From Prochlorococcus sp. AG-363-B04 (lineage in GTDB: Bacteria; Cyanobacteriota; Cyanobacteriia; PCC-6307; Cyanobiaceae), in the NCBI GenBank assembly GCA_003278465.1, contig QCFC01000009.1:1-64000 (forward strand): a DNA stretch of 64,000 nucleotides, given 5' to 3'. Shown in pieces: positions 1 through 10,931 of the stretch. The notes beneath the pieces are model-generated. The model saw only the letters and a list, made by a program, of their open reading frames with translations. It was not told the origin of the DNA and ran no database searches. The number at the start of each line of letters is the position of its first letter. Within the stretch, counting starts at the first letter, position 1. The translations under genes and the position numbers were made by a program.

Positions 1-125
1 TAGGAGAGGGAGAGCCACTTTTAGAAAAATTGCTAAATGGCTCCTCACTTGAAGAAGAACGTTGCTTTGGGTGGATAGATCTAAATCTTGAAGGTGAAAT
101 ATTCAAAATATATCTTAGGGACTAA
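1..125 (+). CDS. 3' end of an unidentified protein gene (partial)
   Basis: A frame open at the left edge runs for 41 codons to a TAA stop. The visible tail has alternating acidic and hydrophobic residues, contains FGWIDLNLEGE and ends IYLRD. No family was recognised from this short tail. It converges on infB with about 120 bp between the two stops. It could be a chance open frame, but it is uninterrupted from the edge and its composition resembles a normal protein. Confidence 0.45.
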   Translation, partial: GEGEPLLEKLLNGSSLEEERCFGWIDLNLEGEIFKIYLRD

Positions 126-244
126 TATTTTATATTCTCTTGCTTAACTTAGTGAATTTTGGATATTTTCTAAGGAGATAGATTTTTAAATATTGAGAAT
201 GTCTTTGGACTACAACTATAAAAAATTGGAAATTATTTGATTAG

Positions 245-3200
245 TTATGTGATTAATTTTCTTCGTTGTGTGACTAGTTTGTAAGCCTCAATAACATCTC
301 CTTCTTGCCAGTTAGCAAATCGATCACAACCAATACCACATTCAAATCCAGTGGATACCTCTTTGATATCGTCTTTGTTGCGACGTAATGAATCTAGGTC
401 GCCTTCGAAAACAATTTGATTTGCTCTGTTGACTCGCACTCTGCAATTGCGTTGCAGTTTTCCGGTTGTGATGTAGCAACCTGCGACTGCGCTCTTGCCA
501 ATTGAGAAAATTGCTCGAACCTCAGCTTTTCCTAAAGCTTCTTCTACTAGTTCAGGCTCTAGGAGTCCTTCCATAGCCATTTGGATGTCTTCAAGAAGTT
601 TGTAAATAACTTCGTATTCTCTTACGTCAACACTATTGGAATCTGCAGTCCGTTTTGCTCCTGAAGCCATAGATGTATTGAAGCCAACGATTACAGCACC
701 AGAGGCAGCAGCAAGATCAACATCTGTTTCTGTTATTTCTCCTGGAGCGGAAAGGAGGACTCTTACTTGAACTTCATCTTTAGGTAACTGTTCCAGAGCA
801 CCAAGGATTGCTTCTACGCTTCCTTGAACATCAGCTTTGAGAATTAGGTTTAGTTCTTTCAGTTCTCCTTCACTTGCTTGTCCAGATATGGCTGAAAGTG
901 AGACACGACGAGATGCCATTTGTTGTGCTAGCCGAGTAGCCCTTGCATCTGAAGCTCGTTCTCCTACTACAGCTCTAGCGGATTTTTCATCTGGGTAGAC
1001 TTCAAATTCATCTCCTGCAGTGGGTACTTCACTGAAGCCCAGCGCTTCAACAGCGCCAGAAGGCCCTGCTTTTTTAAGACGAGCACCTTTTTCATCAACC
1101 ATTGCACGAACTTTTCCAAGCACAGGCCCTGCAGCAACTACATCTCCAGCTTTGAGTGTTCCGTTTTGTACTAGCAAAGTGGCTACTGGACCTTTTGCTT
1201 TATCTAAATGAGCTTCTATAACTGTTCCTTTTGCTAGCCGGTTTGGATTTGCTTGAAGATCTTCTACTTCAGTTACAAGCAGAATCATTTCTAAGAGTTT
1301 ATCTATATTTTCTCCTTTGATTGCACTAACTGGAACCATCAGAACATCTCCTCCCCATTCTTCTGCAAGAAGGTTGTGATCAGAAAGTTCTTGCTTAACT
1401 CGGTCAGGAGATGATCCCTCTTTATCAATTTTGTTAATCGCAACGACTATTGGGACTTCTGCCGCTCTTGCATGGCTTATGGCTTCTAAAGTCTGAGGTC
1501 TTACCCCGTCATCAGCGGCAACAACAAGTACGGCAATATCAGTGACTTTTGTGCCACGAGCACGCATTGCAGTAAAAGCTTCATGCCCTGGGGTATCTAG
1601 GAAGGTGAGCTTACGAGGCTTACCTCCATGTTCGATTTCTACTTGATAAGCACCAATGTGCTGGGTGATACCTCCAGCTTCGCCTGCTGCGACACGAGCT
1701 TTGCGAATAGCATCTAAAAGACTGGTTTTGCCATGGTCCACATGTCCCATAACTGTTACTACTGGTGGTCTGCGGATTAGGTGTTTCTTATCTGCTTCAT
1801 CAATCATTTCTGATGTTTTCTTGGCCGCTTCTTCAATGTCGTCTTGAAGCACAGGTACACCAAATTCTTCTGCGACTGTTTCGATTGTTGCCAGATCAAG
1901 AGATTGAGTAACCGTTGCAACAATCCCTTTAAAGAAAAGAGATTTGATGATTTCTGAGCTTTCTACGCTGAGCATGTCTGCAAGCTCTTGAACCGTAAGA
2001 TTGTCTTCCGGAACAATTAACATTTCTGGGCGTACTTGCTTTGCCTCGCGTGCAGCTCTCAGTTCCATCGCACGGCGTCTTTGTCTTTGACGAGTAGTTT
2101 CTTTTTTTCGTTTTCGCATAGCCGCAATGGGCTTTGCTGAAGACTTTTTATTTGCTTTTGGTTTAGAAGGTCGAGCTAGGCTTGCAGAGAGAATTACTGC
2201 TTGTTGTTCTCCTGCATAGCCGCTTGTTTCAGCAGTCAGGGCATCATCGTTTTCTCCAATGATGTGAACCTTTTGACGTTGTTTCTGAGGAGATTTGTTT
2301 CTAAGAGCTTCAAGCTTGGCACTGTCATCCCAGTCTGGCCTACCTGGTTTCCTTGGGGAACCTGGTCCTCCTGAGGGTGGTCGATGATTTGGTCTCTTGG
2401 GTGCAGCTGCAGGTGCTGATGGACGATTGGAGGGAGTTGTTGCCCCTCCTTCATTACCACCTCTAGGACTGACAGTTGTTCCGTCAGCTCTTCTGGGTGG
2501 GGGTGTTCCAGGGCGGCCTGTTGGCTTTTGAAGCTGCATGAGCTCACCAGGTGCTACTGGTTTCCTCATGCCTGAAGGCATGCCAGGACGGCTTGGAGCG
2601 TTTGGACGACTGCTGTTATCTCGAGAGGCAGGCCCATTCCCTGACTTGTCACGTCTAATGGGTTTGCCTACAAGTTCAAGAGTATTGCCGCCTGACCTTG
2701 AAGGTTGACCTGGTTTTGAATTGCTACCTGGTCTTATAGGGGCATTAGGTCGTTGGGAAGATCCTTGTCTCTGCTGGGGTGGGTTATTACGTTGATTGGG
2801 ACCTCCCATAGGCCTTGGACTTATTCCAGGACGTTTCCTGTCTTGTCTTTGACCTTCTGGTCGAGTTGGAGGAGCACTTGGCCTTTTAGGTTGTGGGCTC
2901 CCAATAAGTTCTATACGTTTAACAGAGCTGCCTGAAGCATTATTGGTTTTTGTCGGATGAGGATTTCGGCGATTAATTGGTGAAGACTGAGGTTTATTGA
3001 CAATCCTGGGGCGACTACTATTTGAATTGTTTGGACGATTGACGCTGGTTGAAGAAGTTTTGTTATTTGAATTAGGTCTTTGAGGAGCAAGAGGAGGTTT
3101 ATTGTCTGAAGGCCTAGGGGTTGGACTTGGAGCTTTAGGTCTGCTTGGAGGTGCAGGACGTTTTACTTGAGGATTGGAAGTTGGTGGTTCGAACGATGCA

Positions 3201-3634
3201 GGTCTAGGGTCAGTAGAGGTTGTTTTTGAGGTTGATTTTGTGGAGTTTGGACGTGGTGGAGTAATAGGTCTATTAACAGTGTTAGAGGTTGATTTGCTAG
3301 GAGTTGAGGGTTTCGATGGCTTGTTTGGTTTGGTTTGGGGTTGAGGACTACTTATGGATTTTTTGTTTTGAACTGTGGATTTAGAGGAAGTAGTGGTTGC
3401 CTTCTTTACCGAAAGAATTGCGTCTCCAATTTGTCCTTTCCCTTTAGAAGATGAGGCTGAATTCCCCCCACTCTTTAATAAAACTCGAATTCTTTTGGCT
3501 TCATCGTCGCTTATAGAGCTGCTATGACTTTTTACCGCAATAGATAGCTTCTTAGCGGCATCGAGCACGTCTTTGTTCTCAAGGCCCAGGTCCTTGGACA
3601 GCTCATAAATTCTGATTTTGCCGCTGCTGGTCAT
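245..3634 (-). CDS. infB: Translation initiation factor IF-2
   Basis: GTPase that delivers initiator fMet-tRNA to the 30S subunit and promotes 50S joining in the cytoplasm. An N-terminal IF2_N helix bundle (about residues 5-55) is followed by a long Pro/Ser/Asn/Arg-rich linker (about 60-440). A second IF2_N-like segment lies around 535-590. The G domain starts with GHVDHGKT at 630-637 and continues with [14 protein letters not shown] and NKID. The beta-barrel, IF-2 core and fMet-tRNA-binding C-terminal domain follow. At 1129 aa it is long compared with the E. coli protein, mostly because of the linker. It is the last gene of the leftward rimP-nusA-ylxR-infB cluster, 67 bp after ylxR, which is the usual bacterial order. 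Confidence 0.98.
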   Translation of the reverse strand: MTSSGKIRIYELSKDLGLENKDVLDAAKKLSIAVKSHSSSISDDEAKRIRVLLKSGGNSASSSKGKGQIGDAILSVKKATTTSSKSTVQNKKSISSPQPQTKPNKPSKPSTPSKSTSNTVNRPITPPRPNSTKSTSKTTSTDPRPASFEPPTSNPQVKRPAPPSRPKAPSPTPRPSDNKPPLAPQRPNSNNKTSSTSVNRPNNSNSSRPRIVNKPQSSPINRRNPHPTKTNNASGSSVKRIELIGSPQPKRPSAPPTRPEGQRQDRKRPGISPRPMGGPNQRNNPPQQRQGSSQRPNAPIRPGSNSKPGQPSRSGGNTLELVGKPIRRDKSGNGPASRDNSSRPNAPSRPGMPSGMRKPVAPGELMQLQKPTGRPGTPPPRRADGTTVSPRGGNEGGATTPSNRPSAPAAAPKRPNHRPPSGGPGSPRKPGRPDWDDSAKLEALRNKSPQKQRQKVHIIGENDDALTAETSGYAGEQQAVILSASLARPSKPKANKKSSAKPIAAMRKRKKETTRQRQRRRAMELRAAREAKQVRPEMLIVPEDNLTVQELADMLSVESSEIIKSLFFKGIVATVTQSLDLATIETVAEEFGVPVLQDDIEEAAKKTSEMIDEADKKHLIRRPPVVTVMGHVDHGKTSLLDAIRKARVAAGEAGGITQHIGAYQVEIEHGGKPRKLTFLDTPGHEAFTAMRARGTKVTDIAVLVVAADDGVRPQTLEAISHARAAEVPIVVAINKIDKEGSSPDRVKQELSDHNLLAEEWGGDVLMVPVSAIKGENIDKLLEMILLVTEVEDLQANPNRLAKGTVIEAHLDKAKGPVATLLVQNGTLKAGDVVAAGPVLGKVRAMVDEKGARLKKAGPSGAVEALGFSEVPTAGDEFEVYPDEKSARAVVGERASDARATRLAQQMASRRVSLSAISGQASEGELKELNLILKADVQGSVEAILGALEQLPKDEVQVRVLLSAPGEITETDVDLAAASGAVIVGFNTSMASGAKRTADSNSVDVREYEVIYKLLEDIQMAMEGLLEPELVEEALGKAEVRAIFSIGKSAVAGCYITTGKLQRNCRVRVNRANQIVFEGDLDSLRRNKDDIKEVSTGFECGIGCDRFANWQEGDVIEAYKLVTQRRKLIT

Positions 3635-3701
3635 TAATTAAGTGCTCCTGTCTTTCCGGGCAAAAGGTGCCTCGGGGCCCCCAGCAATGTGTAGCCATTG
3701 T

Positions 3702-3980
3702 TTATCTTGCCTTAGCGGCTGAATCATTGGGGTGACTTAGCCGATCTTGCAGCACCTTGATGACTTTTGAAGGGACCTGGCAACGCAGGGTCTTCTGTAG
3801 TCTTTTTCGGCGATGCGCTTCATCAAAGCAGTTCTTCTTAGGGCATAGATATGCTGAACGACCCATGCCTTTATCAAGAACTACACCATCCTTATGGTCT
3901 CGTATAACTCGCCAAAGTTGCTGGCGGTCCAGCAGTTGGCGACAGGCTACACAGCGCCTCAGGATGGGTTTGCGGCTCAC
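3702..3980 (-). CDS. ylxR: YlxR/DUF448 family RNA-binding protein
   Basis: Small basic nucleic-acid-binding protein encoded between nusA and infB in many bacteria. The Bacillus homologue has been described as a modulator of RNase P (RnpM). The 92-aa protein shows the family signature RRCVACR near the N terminus, then GRSAYLCPKKNC and a lysine/arginine-rich segment. The GTG start overlaps the nusA stop by four bases (GTGA), which suggests translational coupling. Family identity is clear from sequence and position; the function in cyanobacteria is inferred from homologues. Confidence 0.93.
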   Translation of the reverse strand: MSRKPILRRCVACRQLLDRQQLWRVIRDHKDGVVLDKGMGRSAYLCPKKNCFDEAHRRKRLQKTLRCQVPSKVIKVLQDRLSHPNDSAAKAR

Positions 3981-5383
3981 CGGGCTCTATCCTCGGTCGT
4001 TGAAGAATCTTCTAAGGAAGATTCTTCATTTAGTGATGAAATATTTTCTCTCTGTAACTCTTCGGATTTTTCTTCTGAGAATTCTTCTTCATCTTCTGGT
4101 AAAGGATAAAGCTCTCTCAAGCGCGCATCTTCTTCTGCCCGGGCAGCGTGCTCTGCTTCCAGCCTTTGTTCAGCATCACGCTGAAGGGCCTCTTCTTCTT
4201 CTCGTTGTGCTATCAGTTCTGCGACTGTTGCATCTTCAGCTGCCTGATCATACTCTTGAGTATTTTTGATATCTATTTTCCATCCAGTAAGTCTTGCTGC
4301 TAATCGAACATTTTGGCCTTCTCGTCCAATGGCAAGACTGAGTTGATCAGGGGGGACTAAGACATGTGCATGTTGACCTTCTGGGTCTACTAAGCGAACT
4401 ACCTCAACTCTTGATGGACTAAGGGAATTAGCAATATATTGCGACGGATCAGCAGACCATCGGATCACATCTATTTTTTCTCCTCGAAGTTCATTTACGA
4501 CTTGTTGGATTCTTGAACCTCTGGCTCCAATGCATGCCCCTACTGGATCCACTTCTCTTTCAATGCTATCCACAGCCACTTTTGTGCGTGGGCCCACAGA
4601 ACGTGAAGGAGGGTTGGCTTCACGAGCAACTGCCACTATTCGTACAGAACCTTCTTGGATTTCTGGTACTTCATTTTCAAACAAGTAGACCACTAGTCCA
4701 GCATTTGCTCTGCTTACGAACAGTTGCGGTCCTCTTCTAGGAACTTCGCTTACTTCTTTAAGAAATACTTTGAAGGTTGCATTCGCTCTGTAGTTGTCAT
4801 TTGGTAATTGATCTCTTCTGGGTAATTCGGCCTCTACTTCAGGACGCCCTAATCCGGAACTAACTGCCATGATCACTGATTGGCGCTCGAAGCGAATTAC
4901 ACGAGCTGTCAATACTGGATCTTCGAGATCAGCAAATTCTTCTTGGATCATTTTCCTTTGCTGATCTCGAAGCTTTTGGGCTAAGACTTGTTTTGTTGTA
5001 GCAGCTGCCATCCTCCCAAAGTCTTCTTTCTCTGGAGTTACATCTAGAACTACGGTGTCACCAACCTGCGCATCATCTGCAACTTGCATAACTTCGTTAA
5101 GCGCGATCTGATGGTCCTCACTTTCAACTTCTTCAACGATGATTTTGCTTGCAAGTACACGATAACCTTCATCATCTAAGTCTAGCCCTACATCGAAATT
5201 GCTGAAATATTCTTCCTCAAAGGGGTTTTCGTCTATTCCTAAATAAAGTGTGCGTCTATATCTTTCATATCCTTTTAGAAGGGCTTCTCGAAGTGCAGCT
5301 TCGACAACTTGAGTGGGGAGTTTCTTCTCCTCACTTATATCTTCGATTAAATTGTTGAGGCCTGGGAGGAGAACTAGTGCCAT
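3977..5383 (-). CDS. nusA: Transcription termination/antitermination factor NusA
   Basis: Binds RNA polymerase and nascent RNA and modulates pausing, termination and antitermination. The 468-aa protein has the N-terminal polymerase-binding domain (about 1-135, with IALNEVMQVADDAQVGD), an S1 domain (about 140-210) and two KH domains. The first KH region includes VGACIGARGSRIQQVVNELRG and the second includes LAIGREGQNVRLAARLTGW. The C-terminal tail (about 395-468) is Glu-rich and probably disordered; there is no E. coli-type pair of acidic repeats. The start is preceded by an AAGGAGAAG-type purine stretch. It lies between rimP and ylxR and overlaps the latter. Confidence 0.97.
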   Translation of the reverse strand: MALVLLPGLNNLIEDISEEKKLPTQVVEAALREALLKGYERYRRTLYLGIDENPFEEEYFSNFDVGLDLDDEGYRVLASKIIVEEVESEDHQIALNEVMQVADDAQVGDTVVLDVTPEKEDFGRMAAATTKQVLAQKLRDQQRKMIQEEFADLEDPVLTARVIRFERQSVIMAVSSGLGRPEVEAELPRRDQLPNDNYRANATFKVFLKEVSEVPRRGPQLFVSRANAGLVVYLFENEVPEIQEGSVRIVAVAREANPPSRSVGPRTKVAVDSIEREVDPVGACIGARGSRIQQVVNELRGEKIDVIRWSADPSQYIANSLSPSRVEVVRLVDPEGQHAHVLVPPDQLSLAIGREGQNVRLAARLTGWKIDIKNTQEYDQAAEDATVAELIAQREEEEALQRDAEQRLEAEHAARAEEDARLRELYPLPEDEEEFSEEKSEELQRENISSLNEESSLEDSSTTEDRAR

Positions 5384-5432
5384 CGACGATGGAAGGAGAA
5401 GATTTTTTTAAAAAGGTGAGAGTTGAAATAAA

Positions 5433-5900
5433 TTAGGTTGATGGAGAGCAAAGTTGAACAGAGATAACTTCATCAAATCTCAGGCGATTTATTCGTCCTT
5501 TGATGTTGATATGTAGATGTTCTTTAGTCTTTTCATGTAGTAGACCAGTTTGATGGTGTTCGGAACCTTGCTGATCTCTAAATAGGACTTCTATGGGAAA
5601 CCCCTTAAACGTTTCAAAGTCTCTTTCGCTGGATAGGTGATCATCAATTCCAGGACTACTAATTTCCAGGACATAAGCTTCCTTTAAAAGGGTGGAGGAA
5701 TCAAGTGCTTCACCCATAGGGCCACTAAAACTTGCGCAATCATCTAAAGAGACGTCACCACCACCTGCTTGACGAATCTGAACTTGAAGAGTCATTGGGT
5801 TGAGATGGGCATGAATGGACACACCACATAGCTCAAAACCGTTCTTTTCAGCCGTTGAAGCGGCTAGCGTTTCAAGATCTGGCAGGAGAGGGTGAGGCAA
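5433..5900 (-). CDS. rimP: Ribosome maturation factor RimP
   Basis: Assembly factor for the 30S ribosomal subunit. The 155-aa protein has the expected two-domain length and the conserved family segment YVLEISSPGIDDHL in the middle. The C-terminal part is a small beta-barrel (residues about 90-155). The start is TTG, with no ATG nearby; upstream in-frame codons run into a stop about 12 codons away, so only a short extension is possible. First gene of the leftward rimP-nusA-ylxR-infB cluster. The region immediately upstream is GC-rich and can fold, so the operon may be controlled through its leader. Confidence 0.92.
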   Translation of the reverse strand: MPHPLLPDLETLAASTAEKNGFELCGVSIHAHLNPMTLQVQIRQAGGGDVSLDDCASFSGPMGEALDSSTLLKEAYVLEISSPGIDDHLSSERDFETFKGFPIEVLFRDQQGSEHHQTGLLHEKTKEHLHINIKGRINRLRFDEVISVQLCSPST

Positions 5901-5910
5901 TAGTAGAAAA

Positions 5911-5983
5911 GGGTTCGGACTCTGGCCCGACCGGTTTTAGGAGTCACCTGCCTCCAGTAAGGAGGTACCCGCCAGGCACTTCC
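5911..5983 (-). promoter_or_regulatory. Candidate structured leader of the rimP-nusA-infB operon
   Basis: A GC-rich block in an otherwise AT-rich gap sits just before rimP. On the minus strand CCTCC-(5 nt)-GGAGG forms a tight hairpin (5951-5965). CCTG (5947-5950) and CAGG (5973-5976) can close an outer stem around it. A second stem, GACTC (5918-5922) with GAGTC (5941-5945), lies nearer rimP. The block does not fit a tRNA, SRP RNA or tmRNA pattern. It could be a 5' UTR element or an independent small RNA; strand and function are inferred. Confidence 0.4.
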
Positions 5984-6080
5984 CTAATCTAAATGATTGC
6001 AGCATATTTAGCTAGATTTAAAAGTTTTAAGTTGGCCAAGCAAAATTTATTTGATTAATCTTTGTGTAACTTTCTAATGA

Positions 6081-7253
<1,173 letters not shown>

Positions 7254-7288
7254 TCTTTTGCTACGGTTTCTGGAAGTTTTTGAGGAAG

Positions 7289-7998
7289 ATGGTGGACCTT
7301 CAAACCCAGATGAAGCATGTAGTAGCTGCAGCCGCAGTTGAGCAGATACAGGATGGAATGATTCTTGGTTTGGGATCTGGTTCTACAGCTGCTTTGATGA
7401 TCGAGGCTTTGGGCAAAAAGCTGGCTTCTGGGAGCTTGAATGACATTGTGGGAGTTACGACATCTTTTCAGGGAGAGGTGATGGCTGCGGAGCTTGGGAT
7501 CCCTTTGCTAAGTCTTAATGCTGTTGATCAAATTGATTTAGCTATAGATGGTGCTGATGAGGTAGATCCTTCTTTTAATTTAATCAAAGGTGGAGGCGCT
7601 TGTCATGTGCAAGAAAAACTAGTAGCTAGTAAAGCAAAACGCTTTGTTGTGGTGGTGGATTCGACAAAGCTTGTTGATCGCCTAAATATGAACTTTCTTC
7701 TTCCAGTAGAGGTTTTACCATCAGCTTGGAAACAGGTGAAGAATTATCTGCATGAATTGGGCGGAGAGTCAGATCTTAGAATGGCTGAAAAGAAAGCAGG
7801 ACCAGTTGTCACTGACCAAGGAAATTTAGTTCTTGATGTTAGTTTTCCTGAGGGAATTAGTGACCCTAAAAACCTTGAGCTAAGGATTAATAATATCCCA
7901 GGAGTTCTTGAAAATGGACTTTTTGTAGATCTAACTGATGAGGTACTTGTTGGAGAAGTAGTTGGAGAGGTTGCTGGGGTTCGTAGTCTGAAAAGAAT

Positions 7999-8002
<4 letters not shown>
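7289..8002 (+). CDS. rpiA: Ribose-5-phosphate isomerase A
   Basis: Interconverts ribose 5-phosphate and ribulose 5-phosphate in the Calvin and pentose phosphate pathways. Family motifs are visible: LGSGST near the N terminus, DGADEVD and [11 protein letters not shown] (active-site and phosphate-binding loops), and a C-terminal [10 protein letters not shown] segment. The chosen ATG gives MVDLQTQMK, matching the usual start of the family, at about 237 aa with a purine-rich GAGGAAG just upstream. An upstream in-frame ATG overlapping the protease stop is less likely. The 3' end overlaps the convergent hisD stop by four bases. Confidence 0.96.
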
Positions 8003-9743
<1,741 letters not shown>

Positions 9744-9845
9744 AGCTTGATATATAAATATTTAATTTTAGGTTTATATGAAATCTTTTGATGTACCTGT
9801 CAATATTCTAATTTAGTTAAGTTCTTTTTCTTATATATATTAATT

Positions 9846-10631
9846 ATGTCTGTTCCTTCATTAATTGATAGTCATTGTCATATTGTTTTGCGTGATTTCG
9901 ATAATGACCTTGATGCAGTTTCTTCTAGATGGAAAGAAGTTGGTGTTGTTAGTTTGTTACATGCATGTGTTGAACCTTCGGAAATCCCTGCAATAAGGTC
10001 TTTAGCAGATCGATTTCCTGAATTAAGGTATTCAGTTGGGGTTCATCCTCTTGATACGCAGCATTGGAGAGATGACACACAACTAGTGCTTCGCAAGGCA
10101 GCACTTGCTGATTCTCGAGTGGTTGCTATAGGAGAGCTTGGATTAGATCTTTATAGGGATTCAAATCTTGACCGACAGTTGGCTGTTTTGCGGAGTCAAC
10201 TTGATCTTGCAGTAGAACTCAACTTACCAGTAATAGTTCATTGTCGAGATGCAGCAAATCCTATGTTGAATGAACTAAAAGAGCGTTCTAGGCATGATCT
10301 ATGTCCTCAGGGAGTGATGCATTGTTGGAGTGGAACTGTTGAAGAAATGAATGCTTTTTTGGATTTAGGTTTTTATATCAGTTTTAGTGGGATAGTTACT
10401 TTCCCTAAGGCTCATGATGTGCATGATTGTGCACAACAGGTTCCTGAGGATCGTTTTTTAGTTGAGACCGATTGTCCTTTTTTGGCGCCTGTACCGCGAA
10501 GAGGCAAGCGAAATGAGCCTTCATACGTACATGTTGTGGCGACTAGGGTTGCTGAACTTAGAGATGAGCCTTTTGATTTTGTTGCAAGTGCTAGCACCGC
10601 AAACGCAAGACGTTTGTTTGATTTGCCTTGA
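9846..10631 (+). CDS. tatD: TatD family metal-dependent hydrolase (DNase)
   Basis: Amidohydrolase-fold deoxyribonuclease/phosphoesterase; E. coli TatD is a 3'-5' exonuclease on DNA and RNA. Metal-binding motifs appear in order: DSHCHI near residue 8, GELGLD, VIVHCRDA, MHCWSGT and VETDCPFL. The 261-aa length is typical. It lies about 100 bp after rpsT and 300 bp before rpoB, a neighbourhood I recall from marine picocyanobacteria. The physiological substrate is unknown. Confidence 0.94.
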   Translation: MSVPSLIDSHCHIVLRDFDNDLDAVSSRWKEVGVVSLLHACVEPSEIPAIRSLADRFPELRYSVGVHPLDTQHWRDDTQLVLRKAALADSRVVAIGELGLDLYRDSNLDRQLAVLRSQLDLAVELNLPVIVHCRDAANPMLNELKERSRHDLCPQGVMHCWSGTVEEMNAFLDLGFYISFSGIVTFPKAHDVHDCAQQVPEDRFLVETDCPFLAPVPRRGKRNEPSYVHVVATRVAELRDEPFDFVASASTANARRLFDLP

Positions 10632-10720
10632 TTTCAAAGCATGCTGTTAAATCTCTGAAAGAGCGAAGCTTTAAAGTGTAAGATCGATTATTGTCCTGGT
10701 TTAGCGCAGAAATTCTGTGG

Positions 10721-10779
10721 CTTCTTTACCAGAAGTTTCCTTTCACTTCCGGTGCATTGTTTAAGTCAGCTTTTCTGAC
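10721..10779 (+). promoter_or_regulatory. Two short hairpins in the rpoB upstream region
   Basis: CTTCT-(TTACC)-AGAAG at 10721-10735 and GTCAG-(CTTTT)-CTGAC at 10765-10779 can each form a 5-bp stem. Together with the long hairpin further on they make the 300-bp gap before rpoB unusually rich in potential secondary structure. Neither is followed by a U-tract in the plus direction, so they are not convincing terminators. Each alone could be chance. Confidence 0.3.
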
Positions 10780-10794
10780 ACGAGATCTTTGAGC

Positions 10795-10850
10795 TCACAA
10801 GCCAACAGCAGTCGTTCCCTGCTAAGGGAACGACTGCTGTTGGCTTGTGA
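10795..10850. repeat. Perfect inverted repeat, 26-bp arms, 4-nt loop, upstream of rpoB
   Basis: The left arm (10795-10820) and right arm (10825-10850) are exact reverse complements with the loop GCTA between them. The arm begins TCACAAGCCAACAGCAGTCG. The repeat ends 81 bp before the rpoB start. As RNA it would form a very stable hairpin in the rpoB leader. No T-run follows on the plus strand, so it is not a standard intrinsic terminator for tatD. Possible roles are a leader element for rpoB, a processing signal or a cruciform; an amplification or assembly artefact cannot be excluded. Confidence 0.95.
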
Positions 10851-10931
10851 ACAAGGGCCTTAGTCAGAACTTGCTGTGAAACCAGGATTGTCTTCAGTCA
10901 CCCTTTCCACTTCTCAACGGCAGGTCACCGC

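Noticed and set aside
3757-4269. 170-codon plus-strand open frame over ylxR/nusA
   Set aside because: It lies antisense to the well-supported ylxR and nusA genes; the product is Leu/Arg-rich with no domain pattern, as expected for a shadow frame.
5911-5983. tRNA, SRP RNA, tmRNA or 5S rRNA in the rimP leader
   Set aside because: The block has stems and a short match to the start of bacterial 5S rRNA (TGCCTGGCGG), but no cloverleaf, no GGAAG SRP loop, and the rest of 5S is absent.
10795-10850. Reading the long hairpin before rpoB as a normal intrinsic terminator of tatD
   Set aside because: There is no T-run after either arm on the plus strand, and the stem is far longer than usual; it is reported as an unexplained repeat.
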